Of a stretch of 60,000 nucleotides of DNA, positions 1 to 9,749 are shown piece after piece. Source of the DNA: Adiantum capillus-veneris. Its lineage: Eukaryota; Streptophyta; Polypodiopsida; Polypodiales; Pteridaceae. The DNA is taken from the NCBI GenBank assembly GCA_014529385.2, contig CM043969.1, positions 16,320,446 through 16,380,445 on the forward strand, written 5' to 3'. The first letter of the stretch is position 1. Each line of letters begins with the position of its first letter. The notes under the pieces were generated by a model. It saw nothing but the letters and a program-made list of their open reading frames with translations. It searched no databases and was not told the DNA's origin. The position numbers and the translations under genes were made by a program.

Positions 1-131
1 GAGTATGTGCCGTGCATAGGTTGAAAAAATTGTGCTAATGCTTGGCGGTGTAATGTGGCCCTATTTTATGCATACTCCGTCAATGCATGGAAAAATTAAT
101 GTTGTGCAAGAGAAGGATATAAGCAAGATGC

Positions 132-1198
132 TTATTGGCATTCGCCGTCGAGGTTTCCTGTTTTCTTTACAAGTAAGAGCTGTAACTCTACTGCTCTTTG
201 TTTGATTTTCTTTCTTGCAAAAGTCGTTGGCTTTGTTGCTACTGTTGATATGGTCGTAGTTGTCTCCTTAGAGAAAATTGTCTTGGCCGGAATGGCCGTA
301 GACCGTATCTCTTTTGCTTTCCATTGGCAGCTTGTCTTTTCCGTTTTAGGGTTTATTGCTACTGCATTGGTTGCCATTGTTTTGCTGCTGATGGGCATCC
401 ACATAAATAGGTGTGTTGGTTTCTTATGCAGTTGTCTGCTTTCCGATGTTGCTTGTACTGAAGGGAGTTCCTTTTTCTTCGGTTTCGGGATCCAAATGCG
501 AGTCGCATTTGAGTTATTGCTGAGCATTTTCTTTGGGATCCATATCTGTTTTATTCCCTTGGTTTTTGGTTGAACTATCTGCTTCGGTTGAATTCTTCCG
601 TTGTATTGTTTTTTGTCTGCCATGTCATTTCTATCCTTCCGCACCCATATTTGTTTTTCTCTTGTTGGTAACTCTGATCTTTTCACTGCGGTCGGTGACT
701 TTTCATACCTGTAGTGAACATGGTTGGCAGTTCCCGGTTTGTTCTTTAGTGGCATCCTTCCTTTTGGCTTTTTATCCAGTGATTGTATTGCTGGCAGCAG
801 CGGATTATGCCGGGGTTGCTGAGCAAAGGATATTACCTGTTGTTCTTGTGCATGCTGAATTTTGACTGCATTCGCATTCCAATCTATCTGCACATTGTAC
901 TCTTTTTGCCAAGGTTGCCCCACAACATGGGGTGTTGTGTGCTTTCATCCTTGACTACATAAAATTTGTGTGGGTAAATATATTGATGTACTTGTACATG
1001 CAATATAGTTTAGCCCAATGTTTTCAGTGAATGTGATGTACTACTTTCCAGCACTTGTGGAGTAGGATGAAGTTGACATGTGGGTTTGAGCTGTTTGTAT
1101 AATCTGTAAGAGATCAAATTTTCTTGAGCTCCCGAATCAAGCAATGCCGTCAATTCAACTTGATTACTACCCACTTTGACTGCAATTATTGGCTCCAC
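132..1198 (-). pseudogene. Second retropepsin-like domain plus basic tail, downstream of integrase
   Basis: The minus frame at 1198-1010 holds ALLDSGAQENLIS, a retropepsin active-site signature. After a stop at 1010-1012 the same frame continues with a hydrophobic strand and FYVVKDEST, and after a shift near 925-940 the next frame opens with VVGQPW and YNVQIDW, the usual second half of a retropepsin (compare LLGxPW..YN..IDW). A ~230-residue Lys/Pro/Thr-rich tail follows, with repeated IW(V/I)(R/P)K motifs. The frame at 1198 is the same as that of the integrase C-terminus, with one TGA at 1238-1240 between them. A separate protease precedes RT at 5.3-6.1 kb, so this is an additional copy. Its function is unknown to me. 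Confidence 0.7.
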
Positions 1199-1237
1199 TG
1201 TGTCTTCATGAAAATTCGTTAGTCGAATGGCATTGAT

Positions 1238-2480
1238 TCACACTGGTGATCCACATTGTTGTTCTTCTCGTAGAAGCCTTCTTTTTGCCATGCGTTCTTT
1301 TGCTTCTGCTTGAGCTTCTTCTCGTACCCTCTGTTTCTCCTTCATTCGTTGTTTTTCTTGATGGATTTGTTGAAGCATATCCTGTGTTAGTGGTAAATGA
1401 TATTTCTTTAATCGACACCCACTAATCCAATTTGGCATTTCCTCACCGCTTTGTGATAGGTCACTAATCACAAAGGGTCCCATCCCTCGCTTTTTAAGTT
1501 TCTTGGCATATTGCTTCAAGGTATAACCAAGTACATAATCACTAGTTTTGAACTCTTTCGTGCGCACATGTTTGTCAAAAAACTCCTTTTGTCTTCTCTT
1601 TTTAGCATAGATCGAAGCTACAACTCTTAAGCTAAGTTCGTCTAGCTTTTCAAGATCATCTATTCTTGAAGAGAGCTCATGCCCTGTCCATTCTAAGCGT
1701 TTCTCTACTCGTAGAGTTGGAATTAAAAACTCTACGGGTAATATAGCATTTAGGCCAAACACCATGTTGTACGGTGTCGTTCCGATCGATGTTTTGTAAG
1801 CTATCCTGTATGCCCATAGTGTTGAGTGTAGCTACTGATCCAGTCTGTTCTTGACTCTGATACAATTTTAGTGAGAACCGTGCATAGTGTTTTATTTGTG
1901 GCCTCAGCTTGTCCATTTGCATGTGGATGGTATGGAGCATATTTTCTATGTATGACCATGAATTCCTCTAGCAGATATTCAATGACTTCATTAAGAAAAT
2001 GTGTTCCTCGATCACTGACTATTTCTATTGGTAAACCGTATCGTATAAAAATATTGTCATACAAAAATTGTGCAGTGGTCCGTGCATCTGCTTTTTGTGT
2101 TGCCTTGGCTTCCACCCATTTTGTGAGATAGTCCATAGCCACAATGATATATTGGGTATGGGTGCGATATGCAGGGGGTGAAATAGGTCCCACAAAATCA
2201 ATGCCCCATTTTGCAAATTCCCTTGCTCCCATCATTGGCCGTAGTGGCATCTCATCTCTCTTTATCGGCACCTTGGTGCGCTGACATGGGTCACAACGCT
2301 TTACAAACTCTTCAGCATCCATATGTAATGTAGGCCACCATATTCCTGTGGTTAACACAATTTTTTCCGTCTTATTGCCTGAAAAATGGCCTCCACTTAT
2401 TCCGCTATGTGAGTGTTCTAGAATCAGCAGGTATTAATTTGCACAGATTCTAAGTTGATTGTCCTTTCCTCGCTATAGAG
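1238..2480 (-). pseudogene. Integrase: second zinc module, catalytic core and C-terminal domain
   Basis: An HX6H..CX2C module (HSGISGGH, later CDPCQRT) is followed by a DDE core at 2,250-1,850: GIDFVGPI carries the first Asp, EIVSDRGTHF the second, and YHPHANGQAEATN the Glu. A frameshift near 1,800 leads to MVFGLNAILPVEF and a typical gypsy integrase C-terminal segment with RGMGPFVISDLSQSG and NWISGCRLKKYH. No chromodomain is visible. The C-terminus runs into a highly charged helix (residues rich in K, E, R, Q around 1,375-1,250) leading toward the downstream retropepsin. Catalytic residues are kept, but the frame is broken. Confidence 0.85.
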
Positions 2481-2850
2481 TTGGTTCCCAATTAACTGAA
2501 AGTCACAAGCCTCCAGCTCTATAGACCTTTTCCGTGTTCTTGTTATGTTTTCAGGAAACGTCCTTGTGGTTAAGAAATCAATGATATATTGACTCCATGC
2601 AAGTGCAATGTTTACCTGAAACAATGCCGCGTGATCCATTGGTCGTTTGGCACTACATATAGTACAATTGGTAACACAAGCATGTGTGTCCGCGTACATA
2701 GTTGGCCAATAAACCCCTGTCTGTTTCAGTCTCTAGTGTGTTTTCACTGTTGAACAATGAAATGCACAATCCTGGACTTGTGCTTCTTCAAGATAACACT
2801 CGAATTCCTTCGGATTTATACATAGTCGTAGAATTTGGTCTGATCATAGA
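2481..2850 (-). pseudogene. Extra integrase-type zinc-binding module ahead of the integrase
   Basis: This is a second HX6H-X23-CX2C motif (His pair in CAFHCSTVKTH, then GVYWPTMYADTH and NCTICSAKRP), followed by about 65 residues including SQYIIDFLTTRTFPENI. Each zinc module is preceded by a related lead-in (FQLIAGRLYHL here, FQLIGNQLYSEER before the next), so this looks like a tandem duplication of the segment between RNase H and the integrase core. One TAG stop lies between the His pair and the Cys pair. Gypsy integrases normally have a single module. Confidence 0.65.
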
Positions 2851-3557
2851 TGATACAGCCGTCCTGCAATCAACTGGAAGTTTTTTGTTTGTCGAATTGT
2901 TTGTTGTTTGGATCTGTCTTCCATGTTATCAAACCTACCTCCAAAGGAAAGAATGCTAACAATTTCCTGAGACCATTTGGGTATCATTTCAATATTGAAA
3001 AGATAAGCATCTGGTATGCCATCATCTACTCCTTCAAGAGCTTCCCCTTTGTGTAGCCTTGAAAGATGATCCGCCCGTAGATGAGTTTTACCCTTTTTGA
3101 CTACCATTGTGAAATAAAACTCTAGCAATATAATAAACCAGCGTACAATTCTCCCTGTATTGCATGGTTTATTTACCAGATACAAAAGAGCTTGATGATC
3201 TGTGAAGAAAACAAATTTGTTTGCGAGCAAATAATGCCGAAATTTCTTTACAACATAAATCATTCCTAACCCCTCTTTTGTGGTGGTTGTGTAGTTCTTT
3301 TCCACACTATTTAACTGTCAGCTTGCGTAACAAACTAGAAAATCCATTGTGTCGTCTCCAGGTTGAGCCAGAATACTCCCGATTGCATATGCAGAAGCAT
3401 CAATGTGGACATGGAATATCTTTTCCCAATCCGGTGCTTTAAGTACAGGTGCTGATACAAGGTTTTCCTTCAGCTTTTGGAATGAAGTTTCACACTCCTC
3501 AGTCCAATCGGAATTGACTAACAAATGATACAGAGGTTGTGCGATGACTACATACAT
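2844..3557 (-). pseudogene. Retrotransposon RNase H
   Basis: VHIDASAYAIGSILAQPG carries the first catalytic Asp. The frame ending at 3318 closes with a stop, and a second piece starts EKNYTTTTKEGLGMIYVVKKF with the catalytic Glu, then FFTDHQALLYLVNKP with the third Asp and ADHLSRL at the end with the fourth. This is the standard layout of a gypsy RNase H after the RT thumb. It is split by a stop or frameshift around 3,305-3,318. Confidence 0.85.
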
Positions 3558-3578
3558 ATATATGAATCTTCGATAATA

Positions 3579-4420
3579 TCAGCAGTGTCCCATGAAGGAT
3601 TGCACTTGTTTCGCATTAGTAGGCATGGCCAGGTCTACTATGACCTTGATTTTGTCTAGGTCAGTGGTTATGTCATTTTTTGAGACAATGTGTCCTAAGA
3701 TGCGGCCTTGCCTAACCATGAAAATGCACTTTTTGTCAAATACCTTTTGCAAATGGTCAATATGTTCCTCTCGTAGAAGAGAGTGTACACAAAGATCATC
3801 CATGTATATTTCTAAGAATATTCTTAGGTATTCTTTGAAAGCGTGTGTCATTAACCTTTGAAAGGTAGTTGGGGCATTAGTTAAGCCAAAAGGCATAACA
3901 CGATACGCATATATTCTCCATTTTGTGGCAAACGCTGTTTTGTGTTGATCCTCCATGCAATTGCCAGTTGGTTATATCCTGAAAACCCATCTAGAAAGGA
4001 ATAAACCCGTTTCCCGGACACCCTCTCAAGTACATGTTTTGTGATCGGCAAGGGATAATTATCCCTTATGGTGGCTGCATTTACCTTTTTGAGGTTTACA
4101 CACACTCGCAGTTTTCCGTTCTTTTAGGGTAATACCACAATGGGTGACACCCAATCTGTATGTTCGATTTCATAGATGAATTCAGCCTCCATCAGCTTGT
4201 CAATCTCCTCTTTGATTCGTTTATCAAATGTGTCATTATATGTATAAGGACGTTGTTTGCTTGGTTTGGCATCTAATTTCAAAGGAATTGTATGTTGGCA
4301 TATCGATGGATCAACTCCTTTGAGGTATTTGTAGGACCATGCAAACACATATTTATACTTCTTGAGAAGTTGTGTTAGCCATTCTTCTTCTTCAGGCTCT
4401 AAATCGGTTGCGATATAGAC
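3579..4420 (-). pseudogene. Reverse transcriptase (gypsy type)
   Basis: Conserved blocks run in order on the minus strand: a fingers segment with QRPYTYNDTFDKRIKEEIDKL and SPIVVLP, then MCVNLKKVNAATIRDNYPLP, SFLDGFSGYNQLAIA with the first palm Asp, VMPFGLTNAPTTFQRLM, and IYMDDLCVHS as the catalytic YMDD box. The thumb follows with ILGHIVSKNDI and VQSFMGHC. Breaks occur near 4,105-4,124 and 3,881-3,956. All palm aspartates remain, so the enzyme was lost through frame damage and not active-site mutation. Confidence 0.9.
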
Positions 4421-5290
4421 CGCCGGCTGAGGCCTCTCACTTGGTTCAGTGAGGTCTATCCTTTTTGCATTTTCGGGCCCATCATAAGATTCCTGGTTTT
4501 GTTCTTTCCTTGATTGGTGGTGTCATTATGAACTTTCTTTCCTGGATGGTCAATTTCCGATAGTGTGATGGTACATTCATGTCTCCCTTTTCTGACTCTC
4601 CCTTATCATCACTATCTTCCTCAGTAATCCATTCCTCTCGTAAAGACCGTTTCAGTTCTTGGTGTTTCTGTTTACGCTCCAGTTTGCTCCACTCTTGGTC
4701 TTTCGTTGTTTCTTTTTTTTTATTTTTGAGATTTTGTTTCTGTGTTAGCTTTCCATACTTGTCTTATTTCCTCTCGCGTTCCTTCCCCTCAAACTTTTGA
4801 GAATCTTCCTGATATTTGATCTTTTCCACAATCCTCTGCTTTTACAAGCATCAGATAGTGAGTTTTACCTTTTATCCTAGGCATCAAGTTCTCTCTCGCT
4901 TTGTTTGCTGCTCGTTTTCTCCTATAGCGTTCTTGGAATCTAGGGTGCTGATTAGCAAAATCATAAAACTTGATATTCTCTGTTTTCTCCCCGCGCTCAC
5001 TTGAGTTGTCTGAACACTCATTATCTGCATCGTTATTTACCTTCAGATGCTTAGAGGAGTTATAAAACTCTTCTTGTTCTGGTGGTTCTACCATCTCATC
5101 TTCTCCTGGTATAAGGCTTACCATGTAATAGGGTAGCACATCATAGCCGTCCTTACTCTAAAATTTTGTTGTTGGAATATCTGTAATGGTACGACATCCA
5201 ATGTTGCTAGTATATGTTCCTATTCCAGAGGTTCTAAGTCATCTTCAGGAAAAGGTTTCAAAATATACTCCTTGTTCTCAATCGCTCTTT
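4421..5290 (-). pseudogene. Charged linker between protease and RT
   Basis: The best frame (5139-4789) begins MLPYYMVSLIPGEDEMVEPP, is acidic and Ser/Asn-rich, then turns basic around NQHPRFQERYRRKRAANKAR. The segment 4,421-4,788 holds further charged, frame-broken sequence. I recognise no domain. Its position between PR and RT suggests a disordered spacer of the polyprotein. Confidence 0.45.
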
Positions 5291-6067
5291 CTAAGACGCA
5301 TCCTCTCTTCTTAAGCTCCCACAATGTGAAGCTCCGCACATCCATAGCTCTTTTTGTTGCCCTAACCATGCTGGGAGTTCTGATCCTGCTAATGTAGCTG
5401 AATCAAACTCTTCCACTGGTGTCTGGTTCACATCCTTGTAACTATGGTCTTTCAGATGTATTTTGGTTGTTGTCTTACCATGTGTGAGGTATATGTGGTC
5501 ATAACCCCAATCCTGGACCATCTTCAATTGTCGCATGAATGGTCTTCCCAAGATGATCTCCTAATTGTTCTTTTTGTCAAAATCGACTATTACAAATGTA
5601 TGCTCATACTTGATTCCGCATGAAGTGACAATCACTTTTTATAAGAGTCCTAGAGGCTTCTCCATGAACCCATATGCTAATTGGAATTTCATTCTGGTAG
5701 CTCTTAAAGCTGGTTTTTCCCATTTTTTCCAGATTTCCTTGGTGGCGATAACAACTCCCGCTCCACTGTCAAGAATAGGTTTGGAAACTACTCCTTGGAA
5801 TTCTACTGGTAGCGTGGTGTTTCCATCTTCTCCCTCGCAGTACTCTCCAACCTTGTTTAAAGGTACTGGCTTAGTGTTTAGTTGAGGCCTGTCCAATTCT
5901 CTGATCCCTTCCTGAAGCTTCGAGGTGGGGTCTTTCACTCCAAAATTTTCTAGGCATTTTCCTACTATGGTCCACATGTTTGGTCGTAACCTTAGGAGTT
6001 CGGCTAATGTGATTGTGCATGCCACCGGGGTGGACAATAACTCAATCAACCCTTGTGAATCCATCAC
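5291..6067 (-). pseudogene. Retropepsin (first protease) of G1
   Basis: PILDSGAGVVIATKEIWKKW contains the catalytic DSG. A stop near 5,639 interrupts the middle, and the distal half resumes with the hydrophobic-Gly signature GRPFMRQLKMVQDWGYDHIYL in the frame starting 5551. The second half is followed by an acidic stretch with TPVEEFDSATL. It sits directly before the linker to RT, the normal gypsy position. Confidence 0.75.
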
Positions 6068-6085
6068 TTTGTTAGAAGAAAGTCT

Positions 6086-7320
6086 TTAAGATGGCATTGC
6101 TCTCACCTCAGACTTGGCTTCATACTCTCCTGAGTAAGAGGGTAGAGTTTTCAGCAAGTCTGGTTGGCTGTGCCCCGAACTAATTGATCCCTGGTCTCCC
6201 CCTTGTGAATGTATATCAAAGTTCATTTGTGATCTTGCCTCAAATTCTTCAATAGAAGGTAAGATCTCGTTTTTCTCTTTTCTCGTGTTGTTCATGTGGT
6301 AACTCACCCTGTTAGCTTTGTTGGCCTCACGGATTTGTTTCCACAGATCATCTAGACCATTACAGTCCTTACCCATTTTTGCCAATATTTTAGGCTGGAA
6401 CCCGTCACTTGCTCCATCTGTAGTATTTGGCACTATGATAGGTTCTCCCTAGACTCATAGGCATTCGTGAGTCTTTCCTTTGTTTCTACTTATTCCTCTA
6501 AAGCTGGTTGGATAGGGATTAGAGCTGGTACTTCATGCCCATTTGTAGGTTTACCAAGCGGGTTTTCTATAAAGGATTGAGTTGTTTCAATCATCTTTCT
6601 ACACATTTCCAACCTCTGTTTTTCTATTTCAGCATATGGATAAGTCATCCATCTTTGCTCTTGGGTTTGGTTCTTTTTGAGTCTGGCTTCATAAGCTTTT
6701 AGAAGTGCATCTAACTGCTCATTTACCTTGTCTGCCAGTACTGATCCTCATGATCCTGCACTTTTGGATTCTGCTATTTCCTTGGGTGCTATGGTTGCCG
6801 TAGTGTGTGAGCTTAGGCTAGAGCTTAGGCTAGCTAGATTCTCTAACCGTTCTAATCTATCCTTTGTGTGTTTTAACTCCTCGGATAGAGCAGTTTTCTC
6901 TCGTTCTTTCCTGGCTTTTATACGCGCCTTTCTAGCCTTCCAAGTGCTTCTATGATTTTTCATTTCTGAACTTGGGGCATCGGTTTTTGGCTCTTCAATT
7001 ATGGGTTTGTTCGTCATTCTTTGAGCTTGGGCTCGTGTCATTGCCTGAATATGTATGATTGTCTTGTTTTCTGACTCTCCACTGGAAGGCACTGCTTCCA
7101 GCATGTTCAAGGTAGTTTTTGCTCCTTTGCTCGGGTTCTTAGGGCAATCAGGAATCAAACGAGTAACTCCACACTCGGTGCAATATGCGTTGACTCTAAT
7201 GATTTCATCCTCATGAGGACAGTCTCTTAGCCAATGGTCTCCACCACACATGTAGCAGGGTCCTTTAGGTTGTTGAGGTGCTCCTTGAGCTCCTCTTTGT
7301 TGGTATGCATGTCTGTCCAC
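6086..7320 (-). pseudogene. Gag C-terminal region: two zinc knuckles and a coiled coil
   Basis: The frame 7320-6748 begins with two closely spaced knuckles, CYMCGGDHWLRDC and CTECGVTRLIPDC. Both have CX2CX3(H/R)X4C spacing, one residue shorter than the usual CX2CX4HX4C, and the second has Arg in place of His. A Lys/Glu/Arg-rich coiled coil follows (residues ~115-165, containing TKDRLERLENLASL). The piece 6433-6086 is Ser/Glu-rich and ends in broken sequence before the protease. The role would be RNA binding in the capsid. Confidence 0.72.
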
Positions 7321-8119
7321 CCATGCCTCCGTTGGCTATGAACAACAATGTTCGTTCATCCAAGTTATATCTTCCTTCTCCTGCTGCTTGTGCAACTATT
7401 GGTGGTCCTGCACCTCCCATCATGCTCCATGGTTCTGGTGTTGAGGGTTCTTCTAGTGGATAGTAGATAGGATTTGCCGCATATCCAATGGGATCTTCAT
7501 AATATGCATGCATAGGAACCAAAGCCTTCTCTTTTGATTCGGTTACTGTTGGTGTGTATCTTAAGTCAACTGGTCGTAATCCTGGTAAGGGTGGTTGTTG
7601 CCCCAACACTGGTTGTGGTCTTTCTACACCTACAGGTCCTAGTAGGTTGCCTACTTGATACCTAGGTATCGATGAAACTTGAGGAGAAGCTACCTGAGCT
7701 TAGTGAGCGCAAGGTCTCTCTCTCACATATCCCTTGTTATAATAACATTCCTCCATCCCATGGTTTGTCCATTTTTGTTCAATAGCACACCACTTGGGCT
7801 GTTTGGCTTGGGATTTGGTGTACAAGTTAATCTTTTTTAGCACTTCCTCTACAAGCTGCTCTTGCTTTACAGCTACTACTCCTTTTGGTGCTGTCTTAGA
7901 AGACTTGCTTCCACTTTGTTGTGAAGATGAATCGTCGTCAAGATCCTTGAACTCATCCTCTTTGTAGACCGCACAATTGTCTACAAGGTAAAGAGCCTCC
8001 TTGGTTAACTCATTCAATGTCGTGCTCCTCTTCATATGTAAGTCCTTCTGGAGATCTGCATTCCTTAGTCCTTGGATAAATATAAGCATAAGTCTGGACT
8101 GAGTTGGCAGTTCTTCCAC
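7265..8119 (-). pseudogene. Gag middle region with a Cys/His segment
   Basis: The frame 8119-7700 has LPTQSRLMLIFIQGLRNADL, the helical end of a retrotransposon gag, then an acidic Ser-rich stretch and WCAIEQKWTNHGMEECYYN, a Cys/His cluster like the CxxH..HxxxC segment of many plant gypsy gags. The frame 7609-7265 is Pro/Gly-rich and low in complexity. Stops near 7,700 and 8,120 break the frame. Confidence 0.6.
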
Positions 8120-8161
8120 CGGGCAGAACTTAACATATCTTTTTAGTCGTAGGGTTGCCTT

Positions 8162-8927
8162 TCACACAGATTCCCCGTCTTTCTGTTTGAATTTATGGAT
8201 TTGTGAGACCGTATTATGAGCTATTCCCCTTTGTGAGAATTCCTCGATAAACTCGTCAAACACTTCCTCCATAGACTCAAAGTCTCTACGCTCCACAGAG
8301 TCAAACCAAGTAGCAGTGTCATCCTCTAGGGTTATTCCAAATCTTGCAAATTGGGTAGGGAAGTCTAACACCTCTTCCGCTCTAATTACACGCACAAAGG
8401 CAACTACATGATCTCTCGGATCTCTGTTTCCCGTGTATTTCTTGTTTACCCATTTTTTCACTTGAGAATGTCTAATTCTACGATGGTCTACAAATCTCAT
8501 CATTGGATCTCCTCATCCCAGCCGATATACCTCCTCTGGTCTTCTCCAAGTGGTGCTCCTAAGCCATAATGTCTAGCAGTTCTTGCCAGAGATGGTTCAT
8601 CTCTCCGGACTCGTTCTATGGGTGGTCTTCCAGGCTCTGTTGACCCTTGAGTTTTTGGCTTACTCTCTCCTTGATACCTTGAATAGAGTGGTGGTTCTTG
8701 TAAATCCCTTAGCCCTCGTGCGGCTTGATAACTATCTCGATTTTGGTCTTGTTCCAATGTTGCACTCTGTCGAAGCCATGCTTGCAATGATGGATGAGTT
8801 GCTGGTTGGTTTTGGTTGTGGAATGTCTGCGGTCGGGTAGAATGTGAGGTCGCGTCATACTCCTTTGAGAAGGGATTTGTCGACTTGCTAGGGGTGTAGG
8901 TGGCTCTTGGCACTTCATCAGGGGCAT
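8162..8927 (-). pseudogene. Gag core (retrotransposon gag domain)
   Basis: The frame 8503-8162 carries RDHVVAFVRVIRAEEVLD, ARFGITLEDDTATWFDSV and VFDEFIEEFSQRGIAHNT, which is the retrotransposon gag fold with the conserved A..WF and Phe-rich helix. It is collinear with 52,498-52,118, where SGDPYAHVLLFKQVLRAEQ and LTLEGTDLTWFQTL occupy the same positions. The upstream frame 8913-8500 is a disordered Pro/Thr/Gln-rich lead-in. Confidence 0.8.
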
Positions 8928-8988
8928 ATGTTGATGCTCTTGGAACTGTTACCTTTTCTATCTCCTCTGGGAGAATACGTTGGTATTC

Positions 8989-9744
8989 TCATCCGTACCT
9001 ATCAACAAAAACAATATCCTTCCCCATAGTAGTTTCATAAGAGAATAAGTAAAGAACCTTATCTTTGCTTAACTCGGTTGGGTATGGTTCTTTGCAGCGA
9101 AAGTAAGAGACTATTCCCCCACTCTCATGCTTGTAAATTCCCACGTTCTCATTATAAGTTGAAACCCGTGTTGTTTTCTTATTATACATAAAGATTGCTC
9201 CAGGTCGATCAATGTTTGGTGGCGGTTCTTGAGTTTCTGAAACCATTTTCCCCTTCGCCACGTTGTCTCCATATCTGTTGTAATCTTCAGGGTTACTAAC
9301 TATCAGATAGTGGTTCCCCTTTTTGTCTCAGAATCTATCTCCATCATCATAGACTCGAATTATCTCCAGTCTCTAAGCCGGCCTTTACTCAATACAAATA
9401 CACTTGGATCCTCGATAATCAGAATAGACTAAGGCTCCCCTCGAGTTTGTTCCTTCTAAGAAGATCACAATGAACTTGGAATCATTCAAAGGATTTAGGA
9501 AGGGGCTTCCTCCTGGCATTGGTCCATCATAGGTGAAACGTCCTGGCTACTGACTACCCATCATGAAGAAGGATTCGTATGATGAAGTGTCAGTATTACT
9601 ACCCTCCTCAATAATCGGTGCTAGTGGATCTAGCCTTGCCTGAGTTACACTCTCCTCTGTGGATACTAAGCTACCTTGGTCACCTGCCACCTTTTGGTCT
9701 CTAAAAATGTATCTTCCTGATCTTAAATTCATCAAACTTATCAA
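8989..9744 (-). pseudogene. N-terminal gag extension (uncharacterised module)
   Basis: The start is MNLRSGRYIF with STEESVTQARLDPLAPIIEE behind it. The broken frame then holds KFIVIFLEGTN, VYDDGDRF, HYLIVSNPEDYNRYG and, at 9261-8989, VGIYKHESGGIVSYFRCKEP and VDRYG. All of these blocks recur in the same order in the relative at 53,636-52,853 (FLRSGKQI, SREESVNQGIVRPLEPILEE, YSGDRY, YLVVLNPNIIDKWG, LYYRCQEPYVEE, YDKYG). Conservation between diverged copies shows it was a selected part of the protein. I do not recognise the fold; it looks beta-rich. Confidence 0.65.
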
Positions 9745-9749
9745 TGCAA

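Noticed and set aside
202-865. Plus-strand open frames opposite the G1 tail
   Set aside because: They are antisense to the minus-strand tail, rich in Leu/Phe/Val as expected from a Lys/Glu-rich complement, and lack any known motif.
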